From contig JAXMBN010000050.1 in assembly GCA_046349875.1 (NCBI GenBank), positions 1 through 36,788 of the forward strand: DNA of 36,788 nucleotides, given 5' to 3'. The stretch comes from JAXMBN01 sp046349875. Its GTDB lineage: Bacteria > Planctomycetota > Planctomycetia > Pirellulales > Pirellulaceae. Of the stretch, positions 19,139-28,325 are shown one piece after another; within the stretch, counting starts at the first letter, position 1; each line of letters starts with the position of its first letter. The notes beneath the pieces are model-generated. The model was not told where the DNA came from, searched no databases, and was given only the letters and a program-made list of their open reading frames with translations. Made by a program: the position numbers and the translations under genes.

Positions 19139-19174
19139 AGCCGATTTGCGATTCGTCGCACGTCGGCTTTTTTT
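19139..19174 (+). terminator. intrinsic terminator of ssrA
   Basis: Arms AGCCGA and TCGGCT, starting 6 nt after the mature tmRNA end, are followed by a run of seven T residues. Confidence 0.8.
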
Positions 19175-19294
19175 ATTGCCAAGATCCATTTTAAATCCTA
19201 TTCCCTCATTCCATATACAGAGAGTGAAACGACTTATCCCTAAGAATGTCTACAGATAGCTTGCCGCTTTACTTCAATGGAAACTCTTTCTAAA

Positions 19295-19612
19295 CGCAGA
19301 GGGCGCTGTGGACGCTGAGCGAGATATTCGATGAAGAGGGAAATTTCCTAACAATCTTTCAAAGAAGGTATTGATGAATAGCCAACCAATCCACAGATCT
19401 CCATCACCAAAATCTTCCTCTTCCTCCTCTGCGATCTCCGCGTTCTCTGCGGTTCAATCTTCTCATCCTCCCCACAGATGCAAACGAGAACGATTTAAGC
19501 CGCGAGCCGTTTTGCTTCTCTCATCGTCCCCAGATATGCCCGTTCTCCGTGGTTCAATCTTCAAAGCTCTCGCAAGGAGTTCTCTCTATGTTCTCGTGGT
19601 GAATCTTATTAA
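19295..19612. repeat. low-complexity repeat tract flanking the GxxExxY gene
   Basis: No convincing gene is seen between the ssrA terminator and 19609. Instead there are imperfect repeats built from CTCTGCG/GCGTTCTC words. CTCTGCGGTTCAATCTT at 19445-19461 recurs as CTCCGTGGTTCAATCTT at 19545-19561, exactly 100 bp apart and both preceded by CGTT. A decayed third copy (TGTTCTCGTGGTGAATCTT) sits near 19589. The complementary form (CGCAGAGGGCGCTGTGGACG) occurs at about 19296 in the opposite orientation. I recall similar tracts next to GxxExxY genes in other genomes, but this needs a database check. Confidence 0.6.
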
Positions 19613-20013
19613 GTCTGTGGATGACAATCGGGACCTTGATAGTTATTGACGATTCGTTTCAATCCATCTTTGAGGCGAGGCACATGAAAGTTGATGAGTA
19701 GGCCAACCTCTAGATGGCTTAACCTCAGATACGAAAGCAATTGAGCTTCGAAAATTGGGTTCACTTTCTCAACCGCCTTAAGTTCTACGATGACTCGATT
19801 TTCGACGAGCAAATCGATGCGGTAACCTGCGTCTAGCTTTAGCCCGTCATACTCGATGGGAAGAATCTTTTGCACTTCCACATGAAATCCTTGCTTGCGC
19901 AGTTCATGTGCCATGCAGGTTTCATAGGCTGATTCGAGCAATCCCGGCCCAAGGGACTTATGGACCTTAATCGCAGACTCGATGATGCCCCCGGTGATCT
20001 CGTTAATCTGCAT
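19609..20013 (-). CDS. GxxExxY family protein (PD-(D/E)xK-like fold)
   Basis: 134 residues with ATG at 20013. The name-giving motif is GLLESAY (G24, E27, Y30) after the helix SAIKVHKSLGPG. A nuclease-like core follows: YRIDLLVENRVIVELKAVE has D67 and an E77-x-K79 pair, the pattern of PD-(D/E)xK enzymes. The family is widespread and of unknown function; a nuclease role is predicted only from the fold. It starts 15 bp after the stop codon of the membrane-protein gene upstream and may be co-transcribed with it. A peculiar repeat tract lies directly downstream. Confidence 0.85.
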   Translation of the reverse strand: MQINEITGGIIESAIKVHKSLGPGLLESAYETCMAHELRKQGFHVEVQKILPIEYDGLKLDAGYRIDLLVENRVIVELKAVEKVNPIFEAQLLSYLRLSHLEVGLLINFHVPRLKDGLKRIVNNYQGPDCHPQT

Positions 20014-20028
20014 GGAAGATTCCCCGAC

Positions 20029-20499
20029 TTACTGCAGTATTCTCGGATCAGAAACGCCGCAGACCCATTTGTGAACAAGCGGCGTAACGACGCTGATCAA
20101 GACAGAGCCTAAAGCGATCAACCAAATGACACTGATGCCGAAGGAGAGAATAAGAAAGCGGAACAGTCCTTCCTGAATGGGAAACATAAGCTGAGTGGAA
20201 ACGATTCCGAGGAGAATGCCCAGTACAAGCATGGCGATCACTGCATTCTTAGAGCAAAGGAACCGCGAAAGCGGTCCAGCGTGGCCAGCCAAGCGCTTGC
20301 GATAATCGACCAAATTTTCCAACGTATCACTCCACGCAAACTCTTGAACTTGGAACATTCCCTTGCAGTTGTTGCAGTAGGTCTGTGAAATGTCACTCAA
20401 GGGACTTGCCATGTTGGAAAAGGCAGAATCCGACACCACCGTTTCACGCTTGCATCGATCGTGCATATAACGTCGCGATGTTGGTGCTTTTTCTTGCAT
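20029..20499 (-). CDS. uncharacterised small membrane protein with Cys-rich N-terminus
   Basis: 156 residues; ATG at 20499 is preceded by AGGAG at a normal distance. The N-terminal 60 residues contain a Cys pair CNNC (about residue 42) and an earlier HDRC, suggestive of a small zinc ribbon. Two hydrophobic spans follow: NAVIAMLVLGILLGIVST and FLILSFGISVIWLIALGSVL. I do not recognise a family. The gene is divergent from the unknown gene at 20626, with a 126-bp shared promoter region. Confidence 0.65.
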   Translation of the reverse strand: MQEKAPTSRRYMHDRCKRETVVSDSAFSNMASPLSDISQTYCNNCKGMFQVQEFAWSDTLENLVDYRKRLAGHAGPLSRFLCSKNAVIAMLVLGILLGIVSTQLMFPIQEGLFRFLILSFGISVIWLIALGSVLISVVTPLVHKWVCGVSDPRILQ

Positions 20500-20625
20500 T
20501 TCACTTGGCTCCTCTGTAAAACGCTGTGCAGTTCCATTCGCCGCGTCATTCGCAACTCAACGTCTGAAACCGCTACGGTTAGAAATCGTTTATCTTTCGA
20601 GTCATATGTAAGTAGGAATTCATGC

Positions 20626-21441
20626 ATGGCCCAATCGAATAACCTGAATCCCAACGACTATCTTACCGAGGATCCAATGGTATTGCCTTTTGGTAAAATG
20701 GTTAAGGTATTGCGAGGCCAAGTTCCACTACCATTTGCCGTCGTGCTTGCCGCGATTCTTAAGATTACCAAATTATTAGGCGGAGGCTCCGCCCTTAACG
20801 CCGGAGCTCGCGAAAGTCATCCGGTCGAGTATCCGCAAATACCAAGTCTCGGGAAGAAGGCATTCGAATCGGCTCATACGCAGCTTGTCGATTTTGATTT
20901 CGTGGCCTTCGCCAAACGAGACATCGTTGGAATGCGTCAGGACTATTCTGCACTTGCGCTCCATCGAGGACAAAAGTGTGTGGCCATCTGCCAATGGCAA
21001 CAGCACTTGATTGTCTTACCCGCCGATAAAATGGCGGATGAGCGCGACAAATCGATGGAGTCCCTATCGATCGAATTTGTTTCGTTCGAAGGAGATCGCC
21101 CGATCGTGACTTCCAGTGTACCACGTGAACATATGGGAGCAGCAGATCTCTATGACCCTTCCTTGGGTGACATTGCGATCCGCTCCAACGAGACCCGGCT
21201 GGAAGAAATTTTTGCAGAGCATCTTTCGCGCATCCAAGATAAAGCAATCGATACATTGGCCCCGGAATCGGCCATTATCCGAGCCAAAGAATACGGACAT
21301 CGCGTTCGCGACTCATTTATCAACTTGGGTTTGCTACGACCGATCACCGAAAAGGAGTTGCAAAAGATCTTGGCCGAGCAAGAAAAACACAAAGATCGAT
21401 TTGCCAAGTACACGACATTGAATCCTAGCCCACTCGACTAG
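20626..21441 (+). CDS. uncharacterised protein
   Basis: 271 residues from the ATG at 20626 (MAQSNNLNPNDYLTED). The longer open frame upstream runs into the divergent gene and is not convincing. A short hydrophobic stretch (PLPFAVVLAAILKITKLL, residues about 30-47) may be membrane-associated. The remainder looks soluble, with a central beta-rich part (YSALALHRGQKCVAICQWQ) and an acidic helical C-terminus. I do not recognise a family or catalytic motif. The base composition and spacing fit a real gene. Confidence 0.65.
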   Translation: MAQSNNLNPNDYLTEDPMVLPFGKMVKVLRGQVPLPFAVVLAAILKITKLLGGGSALNAGARESHPVEYPQIPSLGKKAFESAHTQLVDFDFVAFAKRDIVGMRQDYSALALHRGQKCVAICQWQQHLIVLPADKMADERDKSMESLSIEFVSFEGDRPIVTSSVPREHMGAADLYDPSLGDIAIRSNETRLEEIFAEHLSRIQDKAIDTLAPESAIIRAKEYGHRVRDSFINLGLLRPITEKELQKILAEQEKHKDRFAKYTTLNPSPLD

Positions 21442-21606
21442 CTTGGGTTACGCTTGGGTGCGTGACAAAGTCGTTCGTGGACGAGAGTTTCGGAGAGAAT
21501 TGCTGCAGAAGCTTGATGCATCTGCTTGGAAGGAGAGAAGCGACTCGTAGAATAACGGGTCTTCGGTCCCTCGATTCTCCTTCGATCTTGAAATGATACG
21601 AACTCT

Positions 21607-22194
21607 ATGAGCGAAATTCCCCCTCGCAGTCCGCACTTGTTATCCGCGGAAGATTGCGTCTTGTTGGTAGTCGATCTTCAAGAGAGATTGCTGCCAACGA
21701 TTCGCGGCGCTGATCAAATTGAAAAGAATGCCTCGGTCCTCATTCAAGCCGCCGCTCGCCTATCGATCCCGACGCTCGCATCGGAGCAATACCCCGAAAA
21801 ACTTGGGCCTACGGTCCCTTCGCTCGCCTGCTATCTCCCGCAACGCGACTCGAAACGCATGTTCTCCTGCCGCGAACTCTTTCCCAAATGGGATACGCTT
21901 TGGGGTGAAACGCGACGACATGCCATCCTGATCGGTATCGAATCGCACGTTTGCATCTTGCAAACGGCCTTCGATCTACTCAGCCTTGGATGGAATGTCT
22001 CGTTACCTATCGATGCGCTCGGTTCTCAAAAGCAAATCGATCACGATACGGCGATCCAAAGATTAGGCAGCGAAGGAGCGATCCTCACGACCTCCGACGG
22101 GGTTCTGTTGGAGTGGATCGAGACATCGACCCATCCCGATTTCAAAACGATCAGCCAGTGGATTAAAGAAAAGGCTGCCAATGATGCGCGTTAA
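21607..22194 (+). CDS. isochorismatase-family (cysteine) hydrolase
   Basis: 195 residues starting MSEIPPRSPH. The catalytic triad of the family is visible: Asp in LLVVDLQERLL, Lys in EQYPEKLGPT and Cys in IGIESHVCILQTAFDL. The cis-peptide-bearing GIESHVC region is typical of the YcaC/ISOC-like branch, which hydrolyses amides or small cyclic compounds of unknown identity. The gene ends 37 bp before the start of the broken M28 peptidase gene on the same strand. Confidence 0.85.
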   Translation: MSEIPPRSPHLLSAEDCVLLVVDLQERLLPTIRGADQIEKNASVLIQAAARLSIPTLASEQYPEKLGPTVPSLACYLPQRDSKRMFSCRELFPKWDTLWGETRRHAILIGIESHVCILQTAFDLLSLGWNVSLPIDALGSQKQIDHDTAIQRLGSEGAILTTSDGVLLEWIETSTHPDFKTISQWIKEKAANDAR

Positions 22195-22231
22195 TGCAAA
22201 CCTGCGATTCCTGGTGAAGAAGATTTTTACA

Positions 22232-24267
22232 ATGAAACAACAAGCCCTGACAAACCGGTCTCTGAAAAACCAAGCCATCTGTGCATTGCTATGCTACTCC
22301 CCAGTAATTCGCTTCCAGCCAGCAGGATCGATCGGGCCTGCAGGCTGAAGAATCCGCGTCGGGTAACGCGACATCGAATCTGGTCGCCCGGACGCGATGG
22401 AAGGACGCGGCACCCAAACAACAGGATTGGCGCGAGCTGGCGAATCTATCGCGCAGCGGCAGGAAGGAACTCGACCAGGCGGATAGCTTCGACGGCCAGC
22501 CTTTCAAAACTTTGGCATCCCCAGTCTTCTTCGGATTACCGAACCATCCAACAATACGCTGTCCTGGATCGGGACGATGGAAAGTCTATCTCGTTTGAGT
22601 TGGGAAAGATTTCACTCCTGTCTCGCTTGGTTCCGTCGCGTTCTCTGACGGCGATTCCGTATTCGTCGGATACGGTATCTCTGCCAAAAGTGAAATGCAG
22701 TACGACGACTACGAGGGGATCGATGTCCAAGGAAAGATTGTCGTCATGAAAGTGCAAAGAACTCCTAGCAACAGGATCCGAAGAGTCGTTTCCGCGGGGA
22801 CAGACCTCTTCGACTTTTCATTCTACTCGGCCAAGTTAGCCAATGCCGTATGCGAAAGGTGCTATGGCCATCATCGTCGTGAATGATCGCATCACGGCTC
22901 AAACAACCATCCCATGGTCGACCGATGCTCGACAAGAATTTGCCAAAGTGGTGGAAGAACTACGTAAGGTGCAACTGGATTTTGAACAAACCCCATCCGA
23001 TGCGGCGGCTCAAAAGGCCATGCTTGGTCGATTGCAAACCCTTCAAGACAAACTGCAATGGGCCATGAAGGGACTCCAAGTCGATGGCGACCAACTTCCC
23101 TTGCCCGATGGAGTTGGCCGATCGTTTGGACGCAAAAAGATCCCCGCGATCTTCATCAAACGCGAGAAAGCAGACAGCCTGATCAAGACCGTGATGGGAA
23201 AATCGCTCGAGGAAATCGAAGTCGCAATCGATAACGATCTGACTCCTCGCTCCCAAGTGCTCGCCGGTTGGAAAGCGGTCGGCAAAGTTGAAATCAAAGA
23301 AGCTCGCATTCCCGTTCGCAATGTCATAGCCGTCCTTCCAGGCAAAGGGGACTTGGCATCCGAGTATGTCGTGGTGGGCGCCCATTATGATCACGTGGGA
23401 ATGGGAGGTGTCGGATCGCTCGCCCCTGGCACGATCGCGGTTCACAATGGTGCCGACGACAACGGTTCAGGAACGGTATGCTTACTAGAAGCCAGTCGGC
23501 AACTCAAAGAAAGGCTAGCTCAAACGCCGAAACATCGCACCTTGGTTTTCATGGCGTTTACTGCGGAAGAACTTGGGTTGCTCGGAAGCGCCCACTATGT
23601 CCGCAACCCTCGCTTTCCCTTGGAGCAGACCGTCGCCATGGTCAACATGGATATGGTGGGACGATTGGCCGACAATGTTCTTACCGTTTATGGAACGGGC
23701 ACCGCGAAGGATTTTGATCAGCTCATCGAGTCCACAAATGAACGCTATCATTTCGAACTCGACAAGAGTCCGGAAGGGATGGGGCCGAGCGATCATCAAT
23801 CGTTCTTTGAGAAAAAGATCCCTGTTTTTCATTTCTTTACGGGGCTTCATGGGGAATATCATCGTCCATCTGACGATTTTGACAAAATCAACGTAACCGG
23901 CATGGTCCGCATAACCGATATGGTTACGGACGTTGTCTCTCAATTGGTCACTCGTGAGACGCGGCCTGAGTTTGTCGCCATTCGTGGAAGCGCGAATCCC
24001 AGACAACAATCGAATAATCGGGCCAAGCTTCAGGTAACCATTGCCAATGGAGAAGGCGTTGTCATCGAAAGCGTTCAACCAGGTGGTGCCGCAGACAATG
24101 CTGGCATTCTTGCAGGTGATCGCGTGATTCAACTTGGGGACAAAGCGATCTCCTCGATGGATTCCTTGCGTGAAACCTTAGAAGCAAGAAAACCTGGAGA
24201 GAAGATGTCGATCCAAATTGAGCGCAACGGTGAAAAGAAAACTTTGGAGATTCGACTTGGCAGGTAA
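22232..24267 (+). pseudogene. M28-family metallopeptidase with PA-like and PDZ domains, 5' third broken by frameshifts
   Basis: From 22843 a 474-residue frame holds an intact Zn-aminopeptidase: VVVGAHYDHVGMG, HNGADDNGSG, AFTAEELGLLGS, VNMDMVGRL and GLHGEYHRPSDDF supply the M28 ligands, and the C-terminus is a PDZ domain (VQPGGAADNAGILAGDRVIQL). Upstream, homologous sequence continues but in scattered frames. A signal-peptide-like MKQQALTNRSLKNQAICALL comes first, then DAMEGRGTQTTGLARAGE (ATG at 22397), DSFDGQPFKTL (22485), ITEPSNNTLSW (22523), DDGKSISFELGK (22567) and VFVGYGISAKSEMQYDDYEG (from 22617). Restoring it needs about seven indels between 22300 and 22850. This may be a decaying gene, or assembly error confined to this stretch. 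The intact part could still be expressed from an internal start. Confidence 0.8.
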
Positions 24268-24444
24268 GAGATGCGAATTTCGATCTTTACCTGACTTGGA
24301 AGAATCGCCACAATGACCGCGATTGACTGTGGCAACAGGCTTTACCATTGCTGCATCACCATACAAAACGGGTATCCTCGCAATCGCATGATGGGAAGGC
24401 GAGAACCCTGAAACCGCTAATTCGTCGAGCAAGGAGTGCGACAC

Positions 24445-25110
24445 ATGCGAATTCGGAACACATTGGCTGCGTTGGCCTTGAGCTGTAGCTTTGCGGGCCT
24501 CTCGTTGGCGCAAGCCCCTGCTGCTGGAACTGCAGCTGCTCCCGCAACCCGCGTGGGAGTGATTGATATTGGCTACATCTTCGATAACCATCCCACCATG
24601 AAGGCGCGGATGGAAGCCATCGATGCCGAAATCAAGCGAGCCGAAGACGAAATCAACACACGTCGCGAAGCCATGATGAAGGAAGTGGAAGCCCTTCGCC
24701 AATACAACGAGAACTCTCCCGACTTCAAGAAGAAGGAAGAAGCTCTTGCCAACGAAGAAAGCAAACTGAAGCTCGACTTTGTTCGTCGTGAAAAGCAATT
24801 CCAAACCGATAAGGCCAAGGTCGTTTACGAAACCTACAAGCAAGTAGAAGAGATGACCAAGGCTGTCGCTGCGGCCAATCAATTTGCCTTGATCATGCGC
24901 TACAGCCGCGTCGAAATGGATCCAGCCAAGCCTCAAACGGTGCAGGGTGGTATCAATAAGGACGTCGTCTACTTCGACAAGAACTCGGACCTCACGGATT
25001 TCGTTCTTGGCCAGATTCGACAGATGACGCCTGCAGCAGCACCTTCGACTCCAGCTCAGAACACTCCACGTGCAGCCAATGCACCGAGTGGTCTTCAAAA
25101 TCGCAAATAA
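24445..25110 (+). CDS. OmpH/Skp family periplasmic chaperone
   Basis: 221 residues from the ATG at 24445, which has AAGGAG 8 nt upstream; the in-frame GTG at 24436 lies inside that ribosome-binding site. A signal peptide (NTLAALALSCSFAGLSLAQA) precedes a mature start VGVIDIGYIFDNHPTMKARM. Then comes a long coiled-coil region rich in Glu and Lys (about residues 60-150), as in Skp, which holds unfolded outer-membrane proteins in the periplasm. It lies just upstream of lpxC and lpxA, as skp lies near lpx genes in many Gram-negative genomes. Confidence 0.85.
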   Translation: MRIRNTLAALALSCSFAGLSLAQAPAAGTAAAPATRVGVIDIGYIFDNHPTMKARMEAIDAEIKRAEDEINTRREAMMKEVEALRQYNENSPDFKKKEEALANEESKLKLDFVRREKQFQTDKAKVVYETYKQVEEMTKAVAAANQFALIMRYSRVEMDPAKPQTVQGGINKDVVYFDKNSDLTDFVLGQIRQMTPAAAPSTPAQNTPRAANAPSGLQNRK

Positions 25111-25129
25111 CGGATGAAGGAATCAATGT

Positions 25130-25154
25130 GGGGCGAGAATGCGTTCTCGTCCCC
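25130..25154. terminator. hairpin between ompH and lpxC
   Basis: GGGGCGAGAA pairs with TTCTCG-T-CCCC around a TGCG loop, 20 nt after the ompH stop. Only one bulged T interrupts the stem. There is no T-tract, so this may be a partial terminator or a processing site. Confidence 0.4.
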
Positions 25155-25269
25155 TAAGGGTTGGCGCGAATACCGATCGCGTCGACGGTTGATCTCGCAA
25201 GTTCATGAGGACCTTGCAAGTATCAACAATGGAAAACGAATGATTTAGAAAAGGATGGCAGGGAAGCTC

Positions 25270-26145
25270 ATGCGAGTATCGCGGTTTCAGCACACACTCA
25301 GACATAAGTGTCACGTGAGTGGACGAGGCTATTGGACAGGATGTCCAGTCAGTCTTGTATTTCACCCTGCCGAACCGAACACGGGCATCGTCTTTCGGCG
25401 AGTCGATTTACCAGGTGAACCTACCATCCAGGCGCTTGCCTGCAATCGCACCGAGACTGCTTTGCGAACTCGGCTTCGTCAAAACAACGCCGTGGTCGAC
25501 ATGGTCGAACATGTGATGGCCGCTCTGTACGGTATGCAGATCGACAATTGCATCGTCGATGTCAATACATCGGAAATGCCAGGGCTTGATGGTAGCGCTT
25601 ACGTCTATGCTGCTGCTATTCAGCAAGCCGGCGTCGAAGTACAACCCGCTCCCCGCGAGATGCATGTCATCGAACATCCACTCCGTATCGGTGATGATCA
25701 ACAATGGATCACCGCTATGCCTTCGGCGTTTCCTTCCCTGACGATTGAATATCGCTTGGACTATGGTGACAAGAGCCCCATCGGAGCTGCCACCGTTACA
25801 GCGGAACTCGATCCTGACACGTTCTTTGAATCGATTTCGCCCGCGCGAACGTTCATCTTGGAATCGGAAGCCTCCTCGCTTCAAGCCAAAGGACTGGCTC
25901 GCCACGTTACCTATCGAGACCTCTTGGTCTTCGGAGAACGTGGTCCCATCGAAAACACACTTCGCTTTCCCGATGAGTGCGCGCGGCACAAGTTGCTGGA
26001 TCTTATCGGAGACCTTGCCCTTAGCGGTAAAGATATCGCTGGGCGAATCACGGCCTGCCGCAGTGGGCACATTTTGAATGGACGCATGGCGGAAACCCTA
26101 ACAAGCCAATCGAGCGCTGCCAAGGTATTTCCCAACGTAGCCTAA
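25270..26145 (+). CDS. lpxC: UDP-3-O-acyl-N-acetylglucosamine deacetylase
   Basis: 291 residues from the ATG at 25270, which has AGGGA six bases upstream; an ATG at 25255 is the other option but lacks spacing for a binding site. It starts RFQHTLRHKCHVSGRGYWTG. Zinc ligands of the family are present: His in VEHVMAALYG and the pair in CARHKLLDLIGDLAL; the catalytic region near LSGKDIAGRITACRSGHILN also matches. The enzyme removes the acetyl group from UDP-3-O-acyl-GlcNAc, the committed step of lipid A synthesis. It is not fused to FabZ. It precedes lpxA by 46 bp. Confidence 0.93.
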   Translation: MRVSRFQHTLRHKCHVSGRGYWTGCPVSLVFHPAEPNTGIVFRRVDLPGEPTIQALACNRTETALRTRLRQNNAVVDMVEHVMAALYGMQIDNCIVDVNTSEMPGLDGSAYVYAAAIQQAGVEVQPAPREMHVIEHPLRIGDDQQWITAMPSAFPSLTIEYRLDYGDKSPIGAATVTAELDPDTFFESISPARTFILESEASSLQAKGLARHVTYRDLLVFGERGPIENTLRFPDECARHKLLDLIGDLALSGKDIAGRITACRSGHILNGRMAETLTSQSSAAKVFPNVA

Positions 26146-26191
26146 CTCGATTTGCAACATCAAGACACACTCAGGTTTGGAAAAGGAATTC

Positions 26192-26998
26192 ATGGCCACG
26201 ATCATCGCCCACACCGCTGTGGTAGACCCGCGAGCCGAACTCGACGATGAAGTTCGGATTGGGCCTTTTTGTGTTATTGGCCCTCATGCCAAGATCGGGC
26301 GTGGCACGCGTTTGGAAAGCCATGTAACGATCACCGGACATACGACCATCGGCCGTGAAAATCACTTTTTCCCCGGCTGCGTCATCGGTGGAGAACCCCA
26401 AGACCTCAGCTACCAAGGTTCACCAACCCAGGTCATCATCGGGGATTGCAACGTGTTTCGCGAATCGGTGACCGTCAACCGAGGCACCGAAAAAGAAGAT
26501 GGCATTACGAGCGTTGGCAATCAATGTTATCTCATGGCATGCTCGCACGTGGCTCACGACTGCAAGGTCGAAGATCGCGTCATCATGGCCAATACCGTGA
26601 TGCTCGGTGGTCATGTTCATGTTCAACATGATGCGACCTTGAGCGGTGGTGTTGCGGTGCATCACTTTGCATCGATTGGTTGCTATAGCTTTGTGAGCGG
26701 ACTGAGCCGCGTCTTGCAGGATGTTCCGCCCTACATGTTGGCCGAAGGTTTTCCAGCTCGGCCTCGCTGCGTCAACGTGGTTGCTTTGAAGCGAAAGAAC
26801 TTTAGCTCGGAAGCCATCAAGGCGATTTCCGAAGCACACAAACTATTGTATCGGTCCAAAGTCGGTGTCAAACATGCTCGCGAAATCCTTGCGGGCACCA
26901 CAGGATTGGCACCTGAACTAGAGGTCCTCTTTGAGTTCATCGATAGCTCGACCCTTGGACGTCACGGACGTGGTCGAGATCGGAGAAAAGCAGCGTGA
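26192..26998 (+). CDS. lpxA: UDP-N-acetylglucosamine acyltransferase
   Basis: 268 residues from the ATG at 26192 (AAAGGA just upstream). The left-handed beta-helix of hexapeptide repeats is seen in AVVDPRAELDDEVRIGPFC, CVIGPHAKIGRGTRLESHV and TVMLGGHVHVQHDATLSGG. The catalytic-region HVAHDCKV and the signature GGEPQDLSYQG are typical of LpxA, with the helical C-terminal domain AIKAISEAHKLLYRS. It acylates UDP-GlcNAc, or the 3-amino derivative if a GnnA/GnnB pathway is present. Its stop overlaps the GTG start of the next gene by 4 bp (GTGA), so the two are translationally coupled. Confidence 0.93.
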   Translation: MATIIAHTAVVDPRAELDDEVRIGPFCVIGPHAKIGRGTRLESHVTITGHTTIGRENHFFPGCVIGGEPQDLSYQGSPTQVIIGDCNVFRESVTVNRGTEKEDGITSVGNQCYLMACSHVAHDCKVEDRVIMANTVMLGGHVHVQHDATLSGGVAVHHFASIGCYSFVSGLSRVLQDVPPYMLAEGFPARPRCVNVVALKRKNFSSEAIKAISEAHKLLYRSKVGVKHAREILAGTTGLAPELEVLFEFIDSSTLGRHGRGRDRRKAA

Positions 26999-28029
26999 GT
27001 CGAGTTCGCATTGGTGTAGTCGGTGGTGGACATCTCGGACGGATCCATACACGGCTCTTGAAGGGCTTGCCCGAGTTTGATCTAGTCGCCGTCGCAGAAC
27101 CCGTTGCAGAAACGCGACAAGCCATCGCCGAACAGTTCGGCGTCGCTACCGTGGCGGACTACCATGTGCTCGCAGGACAAGTCGATGCCATCGTCATTGC
27201 ATCGCCAACGTCGCTTCATTATTCGATGGCCCTTTGGGCTTTGCGCCATGGCCTGCACACGTTTGTAGAAAAGCCGCTCGTCAAATCACAACAAGAAGCT
27301 CGCGAACTCAATCGACTGGCCAGCAAGCAAGGCTGCGTGCTTCAAGTGGGACATGTGGAACAATTCAATCCAGCATGGACGACCTCAGCCGAATACATTC
27401 AATCGCCGCACATTATCGAAGCGGTTCGTGAGAGCTCCTACACCGGGCGAAGCACTGATATCGGTGTGGTACTCGATCTAATGATCCACGATCTCGACTT
27501 GATTTTGAGTGTAGAGACCAGTGACGTCATATCGGTGGATGCCAAGGGCTGGTCGGTATTGGGTCAGCATGAAGATATCGCTCAAGCTCGCATCGAGTTT
27601 GCCAGTGGATGTGCCGCCAACGTTCGAGCATCCCGTATCAGTCGCTCGTTGACGCGACGCATGCAGATTTTCTCGCCCGAGGCTCAAGTCGATATCGACT
27701 TTGGAGCGAACACTTCCGATGTGGTTCGGACGAGTCGTGAAGTGATGGCCAAGCAATGGCAGGCCGATATGCTTCCTGCCACCGAACGCTTGCAGGTGAA
27801 AGACCAGCTCTTTTCGCGTTGGATGCCTCATCAGCGTTTAGAAATTCAACCTGCTAATGCCATTGAACTGGAATTGGTCGATTTTGGCCGAGCCATCCGC
27901 ACGGGGTCTGTCCCCAAGGTCGATGGGCGACAGGCCGAACGGGTGCTGGGCGTGGCCGAGCGGATTTTGCAGACGATCCATTATGCGGATTCCCAGCCAG
28001 CAACAATCCCGATGACCCGAGCCGCCTAA
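26995..28029 (+). CDS. Gfo/Idh/MocA-family oxidoreductase, GnnA-like
   Basis: 344 residues starting at a GTG that overlaps the lpxA stop. The N-terminal Rossmann fold is GVVGGGHLGRIHTRLL, followed by DAIVIASPTSLHYSMA and the EKP motif THTFVEKPLVKS-like (FVEKPL), with VGHVEQFNPAW after it. These are general Gfo/Idh/MocA features. Position next to lpxA, plus the VGHxExFNPA wording, recalls GnnA, the NAD-dependent UDP-GlcNAc 3-dehydrogenase that starts 2,3-diamino-glucose lipid A synthesis. The GnnB transaminase is not visible here. Superfamily is sure; the GnnA function is inferred. Confidence 0.8.
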   Translation: MSRVRIGVVGGGHLGRIHTRLLKGLPEFDLVAVAEPVAETRQAIAEQFGVATVADYHVLAGQVDAIVIASPTSLHYSMALWALRHGLHTFVEKPLVKSQQEARELNRLASKQGCVLQVGHVEQFNPAWTTSAEYIQSPHIIEAVRESSYTGRSTDIGVVLDLMIHDLDLILSVETSDVISVDAKGWSVLGQHEDIAQARIEFASGCAANVRASRISRSLTRRMQIFSPEAQVDIDFGANTSDVVRTSREVMAKQWQADMLPATERLQVKDQLFSRWMPHQRLEIQPANAIELELVDFGRAIRTGSVPKVDGRQAERVLGVAERILQTIHYADSQPATIPMTRAA

Positions 28030-28261
28030 TTAGCCCTGCTAATAACACGCTGTTTCATGGGCTTGTGAACGAAAGTCGTGGGGTGATCCCCCCAGTTCCT
28101 GTCCGACTGAATTTGGGAATGCCAGGGTTGGGCTTGAGGTACTCGAAGAATCACGCCAAAAACCTAGTGTGAATAACGAAAAAGGAAGCCCAAAAGGCTC
28201 TGGACCGAATTGTGAGTCATCGTTACACTACGGGACTCAATCAGACGAGAAATATTCGAAG

Positions 28262-28325
28262 CACTTTCCTGGAAAGTGTGAGAAGGACAGTAAGTTATTT
28301 GTAGGCAACCCTTGAAATCAAGGGT
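28262..28325 (+). promoter_or_regulatory. two tandem hairpins in the rpsU leader
   Basis: Two strong stems lie just before the rpsU ribosome-binding site. The first is CACTTTC-CTG-GAAAGTG (28262-28278). The second is ACCCTTGA-AA-TCAAGGGT (28308-28325), followed by CTTTT and then GGAGG. The second stem sits about 5 nt ahead of the GGAGG and could act as terminator, S21-binding element or translational control. The rest of the gap 28030-28340 shows nothing else. Confidence 0.5.

Noticed and set aside
18967..19182. Reverse open frame containing the APGIEPGS phrase
   Set aside because: Typical spurious translation of the tRNA-like part of tmRNA.
24178..25098. 306-codon reverse open frame opposite ompH
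   Set aside because: Shadow of the coiled-coil gene with biased codons; no motif or start signal.
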